A stretch of DNA of 64,000 bases from Prosapia bicincta (Eukaryota; Arthropoda; Insecta; Hemiptera; Cercopidae), in NCBI GenBank assembly GCA_036971475.1, contig JBAIZL010000005.1:249382823-249446822 (forward strand). Direction: 5' to 3'. This document shows positions 11,263-64,000 of this stretch, piece by piece; the stretch's first letter is position 1; every line of letters starts with the position of its first letter. The position numbers were made by a program, and so were the translations under genes. The notes under the pieces were generated by a model. The model searched no databases, was not told the origin of the DNA, and saw nothing but the letters and a program-made list of their open reading frames with translations.

Positions 11263-11814
11263 ATTATCAAACGTTGAAGTGTTAACAATGCTGAATTGTA
11301 ATATATACAATATATTTCATATTTTGAAATAAATGAATTTATGAATCTATTCACATATTACAATTTAAATATATATATGGCACTGCTCTGTTGTAGATTG
11401 AATTATTTAGTGGATAACCTAGTATTGTCATTTGTTGTTTCACTAAATTTAGTTTTGTATAGTAACTAAGGAAGAAGATTAAAAAATGTAATTTTTTAAA
11501 AGAATTGTTAATGTGCTTAAATGTTTGTTACGTATCCTTGAACCACATTTTCAGCCTTTCTGAAAGTAAAATGAACATTTGTATTTAGAAAGAGTCGTCG
11601 TTTGTAAAGTGAGGTTAGTTTTAAATTTAATGTTTATGGCGTATCCGTATATTTTCAATATTACCCCTTTCTTATTCCTGACGACATTTTATGTCAACTG
11701 ATAATCATCCAAAATTATTTAGATCAATAAAAGTTTAACAAATTGAGTACCGTTAACATAAGGAAAAAAATTAATTTTCATCATAAGTAATTACGCTAAA
11801 AATATAGTGTTAAT
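11263..11814. other. Intergenic, nothing recognised
   Basis: AT-rich DNA between two repeat clusters; no feature seen. Confidence 0.35.
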
Positions 11815-12960
11815 GACGTTGATGTTGAATTTTTTTTTATTTCATTACTCGTTTTAATGTGTAGAACATAAATATCAACTTTTTTTCCACGGAAAGCTAC
11901 TTTTTTCCCATTTTAAATGTTAGTTTGTAATGGCATGTATAGTATAACAAGTCTTATTGATATTGTTAAAATTTTTTTTTAATTACTCATTTCAATGTGT
12001 AGAACACTAATATAAACTTTTTTCCACGGAAAATACAAAAAGTTAATTTTTCTGCACATTTTTAATGTTAGTCTGTAGTAGCATGTATAGCGTGAACCGG
12101 CAGCGCAGTAGCTACAGCGCACTGCACTACGTCAAAGTCAGTTTATTTTAATATTTAACTTAAAATATAAAAATTTTACTTTTGGTTATAATTTTATACA
12201 TGACTATATACCTACGAAGTATCCAGTCAGGAAGATTTGATTATAATGTTATTGAACTTTACTATCCACCTATATTGAAATATACCTACGAAGTATTCAG
12301 TCAGGATAGATTTGGTTATAGTTTTATACAACATTACCATATACTTATATTAAAATATACCTACAAAGTATCCAGTTAGGGTAGATTTGGTAATAACTTT
12401 ATTTAACATTACTATTTACCTGTACGATGTACACCTACAAAGTATTCAGTCAGGATAGATTTTGTTGTAATTTTCTGCATCGGCAATAAGTCTAAATATT
12501 TACCAAAATTACAACCAAATCTATCCTGACTGATTACTTCGTAGGTATTCTTTAATACAGGTAGATAGTAATGTTAAATAAAATTATTACCAAATCTATC
12601 CTGACTGGATACTTTGTAGGTATATTTCAATATATAGATAGATAGCAATATTGAATAAAATTATAACCAAATCTATCCTGACTGTATACTTCATAGGTAT
12701 ATTTTAATATAGGTAGCCTATATTGTAATGTTGTATAAAATTACAAATCTAGACATAGTGCAGTGCGCTGTAGCTACTGCGCACCCGGTTCACGCTATAG
12801 GTTCACGTTCATGCCTGTGCAACTTTTAAAACGTTAAAAGAGTAACTTTCCGTACTTTCCGCGGACAAAAAAGTTGATATTTGTGTTCGACACATTAAAA
12901 CGAGTAATATAATAACCAAAAAAATTTTTTAACACCAACGTCATTAAGACTATATTTTTA
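11815..12960. repeat. Interspersed repeat with nested minisatellite, inverted dimer
   Basis: 11815-12480 repeats the structure seen at 7320-7975: two units of about 130 bp, the GCAGTAGCTACAGCGCACTG block at 12098-12117, then four units of about 85 bp with TCCAGTCAGGATAGATTTGG. From about 12490 the same blocks occur in reverse complement (ACCAAATCTATCCTGACTG, then CAGTGCGCTGTAGCTACTGC), back to AAAGTTGATATTTGTGTTCG near 12870. The two halves are head-to-head with the centre near 12485. Confidence 0.75.
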
Positions 12961-14162
12961 CCGTAATTACTTATACAAGTAATATCTGCTGACAGGTTTC
13001 AAAACCGTTGTTTAAATTCGAAGCATGTGGTATTTATTGTGCTTGGGTAAAACTGGTGATTGGTGGGGAAAGTGATATTATTCTCTGTAACTATAAGACA
13101 ATAAAAAAATTTAAACAATTATGTACATTACAATTTTATTTAATACTTGTATCTATACAAAAACATGTTATATGATTTGTACAAAAAAAAACAACCAAAA
13201 AAGGGCACAAATCAACAAAAATCATGAAGGTTAATGTGTATTTTGATTACTGCAAAGCTTGTTGCTGTTTGCCTGTGAGTAAAAAGTCAATTGCAGGAGT
13301 AATTGAATTTAATCTTTTTTGAAAGTCCTCTTCAACACTTGTTATCTTGTTTCTATATTAATTTTTTATATAGAACATTTCAGAAAAACCACTAACAAAT
13401 AAATAAATAGTGACAAAGGGCATTAAAAACAGCATAGCTTTCCAAAACAGCATTGATACTCGGACTTACACCCATTTACGTACATTTTGGGGGAAAATAT
13501 CAGTATTGATTATATTTTTGTTTCATAAAATTTTGTTCAAAAATAAATGGGCAAGAACTAAAAGTATAAATCTTGTTAAAGATCTATATTTTGATAAACA
13601 CTAGAGTTAAATTTGTGTATTTCACTTATATTACTTGCCAAAAAAAGGAACATTTTTGGTCTCAGCAAATTTATACACTACATAGCCAATGAAGTTCTCT
13701 TACCTTCTTCTGATGAACATTCAAAATACAAAGCTTACTTGGCTTTCCATAAGTGATGATAGATTGGTTCCATGTTTTTACTTGGTGCTATCTACTGAAG
13801 GTTTGTTTAATCAAACAAGTGGTTGCTGGAAATGTTAACACAATTTTGAGGGTATCAGCTTTCCTTGGGTTAAATATGATCCTTCAAATCGATAAATAAA
13901 AGTGACTAGAATGTTCATTTGGAGAATTCTTCTATACATCATACCAAGTGGAAGACTTAGCAATGAAATTAGGTAAAATGACACTAGAGGTAGTTTATGA
14001 TAAAGGTGGCTCCTACAAGTGACATTTTTCATATTATTGAGTGGAGCTGCATTGTAAAAAATGACTTTTTTTAGTATAGCTGATCACACCTTAGCTGGCA
14101 CGCGACTTTGAAGGGCTAACATAGGGGGGGGGGGAGTAGGGGAAGTAAAATACCATTCCACA
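12961..14162. other. Intergenic, nothing recognised
   Basis: Mostly AT-rich DNA; a G9 run sits at about 14128. Short open frames at 13410-13604 and 13835-14032 show no recognisable domain. CTGCTGACAGGTTTCAAAACC near 12988 is a weak copy of the repeat module described at 11101. Confidence 0.35.
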
Positions 14163-14175
14163 GACATTATAATAT

Positions 14176-16959
14176 ACTTACTCACTAGCCAACACCCGCT
14201 CTTGGCATTTCTGCCATTTGGTGACACGCTGAAAAGTAAATCATGGAGAGTTGTTCCTCAGGTCTGAGCCCTTCCACCTGTTGTCTGACATGTTCCAGAG
14301 CAGGGCATGCTTGGAGATGGCCTGCATCAAAAAGACTGAAGGAGCACAGAGGGCACTCGGGGCTGTCTAGGATACCTATACGGTGGAGGTGAGCAGGCAG
14401 GAGGTCATGTCCGGTGAGGGTGCGGATCGCTGGAACAGCTATGAAGCGGTCAGGATAGTAGTCCAGTCCGGATTTTGATAGTTTCTTCCAGGTTTTTCCG
14501 GTGGCAGCCTCTTGGTACACAGCTTTCATTTTGTGTTTTACTGACAAATCAATGAGAGCCTTGGCAGCTGACAGTGGCATTTTCAGTTTCGGTTGTAACA
14601 GTGTAGTTCCCTTTTTGGCTAGGAATTCGTTCCCAGCCACATCCACATGTCCAGGGACCCATTGCAGTTTGATGTTCCAGCCGTTTGTAATTAATTTATT
14701 CAGGATCTCTCGTGTTTGTAATGTGAGATTGCTATCCGTAGGTGAGTTTTGTGATAAAGCAACTATGGTGGGTTGTGAGTCTATCAGGAAGGCTACATTT
14801 TTTTTTGTTTTCTAACTGAATAAGTTTGATGCATACTTCTTTTACTGCTGCGACTTCACACTCAAAGTTGCTACTGGGAGTTCCGTCAGTGATGGAGCCC
14901 TCAAATAGAGAGCAATGGAAGCCTGCACCGGTTTTGCCGTTTTGGGGTAGTGATGATCCGTCTGTATATATATGCAACCAATGGTTTTGGGAGTACAGAC
15001 TATGGATAGCCTGGTAAAAGGCTTTCCTAAGTTCAGCAATATGAGAGTTTCGTTTTGTCGAGTCCAGGCCCAGAAGGTTGATGCTAGCGCAAGGTAACTT
15101 GGGGTGAATTTGAAAGGGTACTTGAGAAAGTAGAGGTTCTTCTGTGTTGATGTTATACTTCTCTGCTAGGGCTAGTGCATGCACAATCGGTGTTTGCTGC
15201 GTTTTTAATCTGGGGCGAGCAGGTCGGTAGTTAGACCAAAAGCGGGAGTGAGCTCATTTGTTTCTTTCCTAGAATTTCAAGCAGTTTTTGTCTCTTCGGC
15301 ATTGCAGTAGTTCAATTTCAGCTTGTAATTCCATAGCGTTAATAGGTGTAGATTTGACTGCTCCTGTTATTGTTAGCAAGGCAGCATTTTGGACTTTGTC
15401 GAGCTTTGATAAGGTGTTGTTGCATGCTGTTCCAAAAATTTCACTTCTGTATTCCATAACAGATCTGACGTATGATTTGTATACAGTGCTTAGTACGTCT
15501 TGACCTGCACCCCACTTGGTTGCCGTCAGTCTCTTCAGAATCCGAGATCTTTTAGAACCTTTGCAGGCAGCGTCTTCAACATGTTGCTTCCACGATAGTT
15601 TTTTGTTTAGTTGTATTCCAAGGTAGGTAGTAAGGGTTTCTTCCAAAAAGATGTCATTGTATTGAAGAGCAGGTCTGATATTTATTTGAGTGGAGAGGCT
15701 GAACAGCCTAAAAACGGTTTTGTTAGTGCTTACAGTCATTGCATTTTTTTCCGCCCATTGATGAAGTTTAATCAATGAGGTATTGAGTGCTTCCTCAAGC
15801 CCGGCAATTTTACTGCTAGTAGCCCATAGAAAGAGGTTGTCTGCGTAAAGGAGAGCATGGCACTGCTGTAACAGTGGCTATGATATCGTTGATCGTAACG
15901 TTGAATAATGCACAGCTGAGCACCGCCCCTTGTGGCAGCCCGTCCCTCTGGATTCGGTACCTTGAGGTAGCTCCGTTGAACTAAACCCGGATATGTCTTT
16001 GGGATAAGAAGGATTTGATCCACCTCAGTAAGTTGCCAGACACACCATATTTTATTAGTTTATGAATTAACATTTTCTTCCATACTTTGTCATACGCGGT
16101 TTGGAAATCCACCAATACTGCAAGCGTTGATTGACAGGAATTAAAACCGTCCTTAACGTTCTGTACAAACTTCATTATTTGGTCTACGGTGCTCATATTC
16201 GGGCGGAAACCGGCTTGCGCGTCGCTGATAATTTGACGGCTATTCAAAAAGGCTTTCAATCTATGTAGGATTAACCGTTCTGCAAGTTTACATGTGATAC
16301 TCGTAAGGGCGATTGGTTGATAGCTTTCAACTTGTCCTGCTGGCTTTCCTTTTTTCAAGAGAGGGACGATGTTACTTTTTCTCCATTGATCCGGAACGTG
16401 CGATGTCCAAGTCAAGTTAATTATTTGTAGGAGCGTCTGCTTTGCATTTTGACCAAGGTTGGTAAAGAATTCTGTGTATATTCCGTCTGGGCCAGCAGCT
16501 TTTTTGCACTTGAGTGATGTGGCAGCCACATCTAGTTCGGCAAGAGAGAAGTGGTCGTTAAATATTTTGTTAGGACTTTCCTCGAGGCAGTATGGTGGCG
16601 GATTTTTAATGAGTTGCTTTTTGACAAAATTTTCAACTGTTATTTGACTAGCCTGGGCGTAGTGTGAACATGAGTTTTGCAACAGAGCTTGTTTCTGTCT
16701 CAGAGCGTTGCAGTCGATGAGTTGTCCCCTTGCTTCAGCATTCCTTCTGGCTGTGTTGCGAGCTCTCTTCAATGAAGCATGCGTCTTGTTCCAATATGGC
16801 TTGTAGCCTTTTATTTGGCCTCTAGGGATACATTGGTTGGCACATTTTAAAATGGATAAATTAAACAATCGGACTGTATCTTCTTTCAAAAGGGGAAATG
16901 GAAGCGGTATAAAGCATTAACTGACGAAGCCATTACTTCAGATCTCATAATACGGAACT
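14176..16959 (-). mobile_element. 5'-truncated LINE (I/jockey-type RT plus RNase H)
   Basis: Flanked by a 13-bp target duplication GACATTATAATAT (14163-14175 and 16960-16972), so the insertion limits are known. Minus-strand order: RT domain (15981-16889; KKAAGPDGIYTEFF, SIVPLLKKGKP-type strand, SITCKLAERLILHRL, DAQAGFRPNMSTVDQ, LVDFQTAYDKVWKK). Then, across frameshifts, motif C reads LYADNLFLWA, so the second Asp of YADD is Asn. The thumb follows (TYLGIQLNKKLSWKQHVEDA, 15269-15775). The RNase H domain is IYTDGSSLPQNGKTGAGFHC...ECEVAAVKEV (14732-15184), and a C-terminal CPLCSFSLFDAGHLQAC cysteine motif lies in 14185-14646. Several frameshifts: dead copy. Confidence 0.9.
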
Positions 16960-17053
16960 GACATTATAATATGTCATATAGTATTTATATTATTATAATG
17001 TAGATTTGACAAGGTGTTAAAGTTCAAAAATACACCAGAATAAATACAATAGG

Positions 17054-17470
17054 GTAGGAATATATAAGATTACACACAACAACTGCCCCAGCTTTTACTG
17101 GAACAAACAGGGAGAATGTTTACCACAAGATACAACAAACATATAAAAAGGACACAACCCAAATCAAATTTCGTCATACACACACAAAACACACTACACT
17201 CACACACCAACATAGACACCAATCTAAAAATCATACACTACATAAAAAAAAGCAACAAACTAAACACAACAGAAAACTACGAGATATACAAACACCACAC
17301 AAACTATCCACAACACATTCTAAATGAGAAAACACACTCACAATCAAATACTATATTTGAACACATAGTTAACCACTACTCTATGAACAATAACACATGA
17401 CAGAACACCAATACACGACACACTCACACCAACACAACACTCCTGAGCAACAGTCTTGTCTGTGACTCAC
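17054..17470 (+). mobile_element. Penelope-like element 3' fragment with GIY-YIG remnant
   Basis: GIYKITHNNCPSFYW at 17057 onward corresponds to the GIY...YIG start of the endonuclease domain, with the YIG lost. After a frameshift, 17116-17400 reads FTTRYNKHIKRTQPKSNFV, then NYEIYKHHTNYPQHILNEKT and SQSNTIFEHI, the standard PLE C-terminal tail. It sits just upstream of DHX57 exon 1 and is not functional. Confidence 0.75.
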
Positions 17471-17773
17471 AGTATTGAGTATTACGCTGACCTAGTGTGA
17501 AACACGTCTGCTAAAACATATCAGTAAGTAGGGGTTTTTTGCCAAGTTAATACCGAAAGTGTTATTATTCTTTTTTTCCTGTCCGCAGTATCACTTTTTA
17601 TTAGGCAGTAAGTAAGTACATACAATTTTAATTTTTTTGGATTGATTTAAAAATTTTTTTGATATTATTATGACTAGCTCATTACTTTTATTTTCATTTT
17701 ATCAAAAAGTTAAATTTTATTAAGTTAAATTTTTATAATTTCATTAAGTAAATTTTTTCAGGTATTATTTATA

Positions 17774-60253
<42,480 letters not shown>

Positions 60254-60588
60254 GTAAGGGTTATGATGCATCAAATTACTCATACCTCTCCTACAAAAAT
60301 CATTAAATTTTTTATTATAATAAATATAGCAACAAACATTTTAAATATTTTTACAGAGAAAAAAAACATTTTGTAAATATTCTGTGTAGTAATACTGTAG
60401 AAGAAAATCATTTCTTAATACATTAACGTCTTTACTTCAAAGAAGTAAAATTCAAGGCGCAAAATGACAATATTATAGTTAATACAATTAACAATAAACC
60501 CAGTTACTAATATTGAAAAGTTATATAAGATTAAACTCGGTTTCAATACAATTTCCTATTTATAATAAATTCAGGTCTAATGAAAATA

Positions 60589-62012
60589 CAGAAATACCCT
60601 GTACTTACACGATAGGTGGGACCGAGCGATACTCGTGTAAGTCGAATTCACATAAGTCGGAGTATAATTTTACATACAATCATATAGGAATTTTGTTTAA
60701 TTGGAACCAATGACTAAATAAACTAATAATTTAGAAGGAAAATGTGTATGTATTAAAATTTTAAATACATAATTTAACAAAAAAATATTATATACATACA
60801 TATTGCAAAGAAGTAAGTAGAAAGAAGTTATTTTGACATAGAAAGCTTCATAAAATCTAATAATTCGTTTGACCAATTGAAGGTTTTTTCTCACACATAA
60901 TTTCCTCCTAACTCGCCGATTTTTTTGTTGCATTTTTTTTCTGGCAGAAATACGCTTATTGTTAGAGTCTATGTTTCCCAAAATTTGTAAGCTATGCTCA
61001 ATTGAACAAAGGCATTTAGTCAAGTTTCTATCCGTTATTTCATCTTCTAGGTCAACTGGGTCTAAAGCATCAGCTTTTTTAAGGTCTTGCTCTTTCTCAC
61101 GCACTTCTATGAGCTCATCAATTAATTGTCAACTCTTGGCTATATAAATCCAGCAGTTCTTGAACGTCATCATTATCCACTTCTAAGTTAAGTTGTCTGG
61201 CAAAACCGACACCTTCTTCAATCAGAACAGCAATTTCATCTGGTTTTGGCACTGATTCCATTTGAGTTTCAGTGGCAAAAAAGTACACGCTTTTTTTCAA
61301 AGGACATTCAAAGTTTCTTGTGAAATTTCATTCCAAGATTGCCCATTGATTCTCAAAGCATCGAAAACATTGAATTGTTGCCAAAAATCTTCAACAGAGA
61401 GCTTGTTGTTCGGTCTCATAACTTCATGCAGATGCGCAAAAGATCTTCTTGTGTAATAAGCTCTAAATATTTTGATGACTCTCTGATCCATCGGTTGAAG
61501 CAAACTAGTTGTATTTGGTGGCAAAAATAACACTTTCACATGTATGTCAAAATTATTTAAAGTAGTAGGATGACCAGGAGCATTGTAAAATGATAGGAAT
61601 TACTTTAAAAGGAATTTGTTTAATCCGACAATAACGTTCGACTTGAGGTATGAAATGATGACCAAACCAGTGCTCAAAAAAGAAACTGTTCACCCAAACC
61701 TTCGGATTCTACTTCCAAAATCACGGGCATGATAGCTTTAGAAATATTTTTAATGCCTTTGGATTTTCTGAGCAGTAAACTATGAGAGGTTGCAACTTAC
61801 AGTCAACAGCTGTATTTGCACCAACCATCACTGTCAATCAGTCTTTGGTTGCCTTAAAACCTGGAAATATTTTCTCTTAATGTGCTACAAAAGTTCTTTT
61901 ACGGATTTTCTTCCAGAACAAGCCAGTTTCTGTGTAACTCTGACAGCATGATTTAAAACCGCGTAACTTGGGAATCGTGTAAGATGGGGTAGCGTAGTTC
62001 AAGGTATTACTG
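60589..62012 (-). mobile_element. Tigger element in DHX57 intron 10
   Basis: TIRs CAGAAATACCCTGTACTTAC (60589) and, in reverse complement, CAGTAATACCTTGAACTACG (ending 62012), with TA on both sides. Minus-strand frames in order: ETGLFWKKIRKRTFVAH (about 61890), KVLFLPPNTTSLLQPMDQRV and IKIFRAYYTRRSFAHLHEVM (61297-61539), DALRINGQSWNEISQETLNV, EVDNDDVQELLDLYSQELT (61118-61300), EDEITDRNLTKCLCSIEHSL (60697-61104). This is the catalytic DDE region and acidic C-terminus of Tigger1-like transposases. Frameshifts and loss of the N-terminal HTHs make it dead. Confidence 0.88.
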
Positions 62013-62534
62013 TAGTAATTAACTAACTCACTGCACTCTTTAAAGTAATATTTAATACTGTTCTTGTTCTTCTGTAAGTGTGAACCCATTGAAGATAGGT
62101 GCTGGCAATAACTAATTATGAAATTTCTTTACAACATATCTGTTCATCTCAGTTGCAGCAATTAATAAGTCACTGCAGTAATTGAAAATGTTCGCATCTA
62201 ACAATGCAACTATTTTTTTGTGTGTATCAAATCAAAACATTAAAATGCTGCTACTACATCATTCATATGGATTCTTCAACTAGGATCTCTTTTCTGCTAT
62301 AATTCAACGCATTTTTTTACACTTTTTAACACATCATCTGAGATAAATGTTTTTACTTTCTTTACTTCTTTTGCTTTGAACTCTTGTATTAATTAATTAT
62401 TTCAAGTGAAAAGAGATAGCAATAACTTGGAGCAGGTGTGGCGTAATTTTTTATTATAAATAACTACAACTTAGATTGCAAAACATTTTATTTATGTCCT
62501 CGTGTACATTTGATTGGAAAGAGTCTTGTAGTAA

Positions 62535-62585
62535 TTTCCTCTGAAGATGATTCTTTTACAATCGAAAAGCACATTAGAAAATAAA
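62535..62585 (+). ncRNA. Degenerate hammerhead-like motif
   Basis: TTTCCT, CTGAAGA (62541-62547), T, GATT-CTTTTAC-AATC, GAAA (62564-62567), AGCACATT, AGAAAA. Core and extra T fit; stem I has one mismatch in six and stem III is poor. Flank AAATAAATCAAAAGTATTTG, TGGTTTGAAAAGTTTTATTT recalls 55849-56108. Confidence 0.4.
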
Positions 62586-62784
62586 TCAAAAGTATTTGTG
62601 GTTTGAAAAGTTTTATTTATTTATAATGAAAAGAGACTATTTTTTGTTTTATACAAGAGAGGGAGTCAATTAAATCACAAAGTTTTCTGTTGAAGCAAGA
62701 CAGTTTATTGTTACTAATTTTACTCTCTATTTCTGACCTTATTTTTAATACACTCTGTATTTGGTTCCCTACACAATTCCTTAA

Positions 62785-63402
62785 CCCTAGATTACTTATG
62801 TCTAAATTTTGTCACACGATTACTTATATATCGTCAATTCAACTCCAATTTCTTTTTTTTTATTTGCCAAAAAATTTTTTTTTGTTAATGTGTTAAACAT
62901 TGTAATATCTTATACTTTTTCAACTCTTGGAAACAAATATTAAAGTAGCTACGAATCATAATATTAGAAAGAAAAATAATAATTACGATGACTACGTTTT
63001 AATGGAATAGTGAAAAACAAATGTTTAAAAGATTCTTATTAAAATAATGTTAAAAACATTTTATTTACAAAAAAACACAGAATGTAACAAACAAATGAGT
63101 TGTAGAACAAGTTTTTAATAAAGTTAAAGAATTTTTATAAAACCTGTAAAGATAACTGAAACATAAAAAATGTCACACGATCACTTATATATCGTCAAAG
63201 TGATAAAGCGAGCTCTGTTTCACTAGCAGGCAAACGAAATTTAGAGGCAAAACTGCTTAGCTGACGCTTTAGCGTCGTACTTTAGTACATTGTAGCTATG
63301 AAGATACTGGAAAAATGGATGCGCAAAAACTGCTCATTTGTCAGATACATCAATGTTTTAAAAGAAGCATCGTTATTTTGATGAGGTATAAATGATCTAG
63401 GG
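62785..63402. mobile_element. piggyBac-type MITE in DHX57 intron 10
   Basis: Starts CCCTAGATTACTTATG after TTAA (62781-62784) and ends ...ATAAATGATCTAGGG before CTAA (63403-63406, a one-base change from TTAA). TIRs CCCTAGATTA/CCCTAGATCA. An internal repeat GTCACACGATTACTTATATA (62812) / GTCACACGATCACTTATATA (63172), each followed by TCGTCAA, lies near both ends. Confidence 0.7.
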
Positions 63403-64000
63403 CTAATGATTTTCTATAGTTTGTTGTAAGTTAAAATTCCATCTCCTTATTTAGCTATTTTATTTTTTCAATATTTGGATATTTAACCTATGAATTTCCC
63501 TTTGGATACATGTTTATCACTGTTTATTTTATGAACATTCTTGTTTATTATATATATAATTAGGTTGCGGTTGTCATTAGCTTTATGTACTGTCAGACCA
63601 TATTTAGTTGATGCATTTGTTTTTAATTTTGTGTGAAAAACCTAGAGACTATCTTAGCGTACCGTTTTTTATTCATAGGCCTCTCACTAGAAATTATTTG
63701 TTCTGTTTTTTGTTTTGTATTTATTGACTCACAATATTCTTATTATTATTTTTTTTTTTGTCAGTGTTCATTGATTCATAATATTAATTTCATAGATAAT
63801 TTTGTCTACTTTTTTATTTGCAGACAATCAACCCTTTCCTATATAATTTAGTAAATATTTGAAAATATTTTATTGGTATTTTGAAAGCTATACTAAAACT
63901 TTGAAACAGACAAAATGGTTAACTTTTATCTATCTTGTTTTTTTTCATAGCAAATACTTGAAACAATAACTTGCAATGAAATTATGAGTGAGATTGTTAT
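63403..64000. other. Right edge, still DHX57 intron or start of next exon
   Basis: AT-rich. TTTTTTTTCATAG at 63938-63950 looks like an acceptor and the following bases are open in one frame (QILETITCNEIMSEIV). That frame needs phase 0 whereas exon 10 leaves in phase 1, so I do not call an exon here. Confidence 0.3.

Noticed and set aside
13410..13604. Plus-strand open frame of 64 codons
   Set aside because: No ATG at its start, no recognisable domain, AT-rich context.
63951..64000. Eleventh DHX57 exon
   Set aside because: The open frame requires phase 0, exon 10 ends in phase 1, and the phase-1 reading gives TGA after two codons.

Overview
This is AT-rich animal genomic DNA, and most likely an insect's (a hemipteran would fit, but I cannot prove the order). 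Genes are split by GT-AG introns. Intergenic and intronic space is packed with decayed transposons: Tigger/pogo, mariner, hAT, P-like, piggyBac, jockey- and I-type LINEs and Penelope-like elements (PLEs). There are no bacterial operons and no CRISPR array.

Two host genes can be supported. On the minus strand, 8215 to 7080 holds the first two coding exons of a homologue of OSTM1 (osteopetrosis-associated transmembrane protein 1): a signal peptide, then the Cys-rich luminal start. Its later exons were not found and probably lie left of the window. On the plus strand, ten exons from 17774 to 60253 encode the N-terminal 698 residues of DHX57, a DEAH-box RNA helicase. They carry UBA, CCCH zinc-finger and RWD parts and helicase motifs I, Ia, II (DEVH) and III (SAT). 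The rest of DHX57 lies beyond the right edge. All exon phases join without stops.

Layout: 1-7079, transposon graveyard (hAT, Tigger, piggyBac MITE, PLE pieces). 7080-8215, OSTM1 exons. 8216-17773, intergenic, with palindromic MITEs, a nested minisatellite repeat and a 5'-truncated LINE with a 13-bp target duplication. 17774-64000, DHX57, whose introns of 0.9-8.3 kb hold nearly everything else: Tigger elements, LINE pieces, piggyBac MITEs, a mariner, a piggyBac transposase, a PLE cluster with long (TA)n arrays in intron 7, a hAT element in intron 8 and a P-like element in intron 9.

The most interesting layer is a set of small hammerhead-ribozyme-like motifs, mostly in large inverted repeats related to PLEs. 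Several have a canonical CTGANGA...GAAA core, a paired stem I and a minimal self-complementary stem III, and all share one extra U between the core and stem II. The autonomous-type PLE family in intron 7 has the same fold with a changed core (TCGACAA) repeated in nearly all of its copies.
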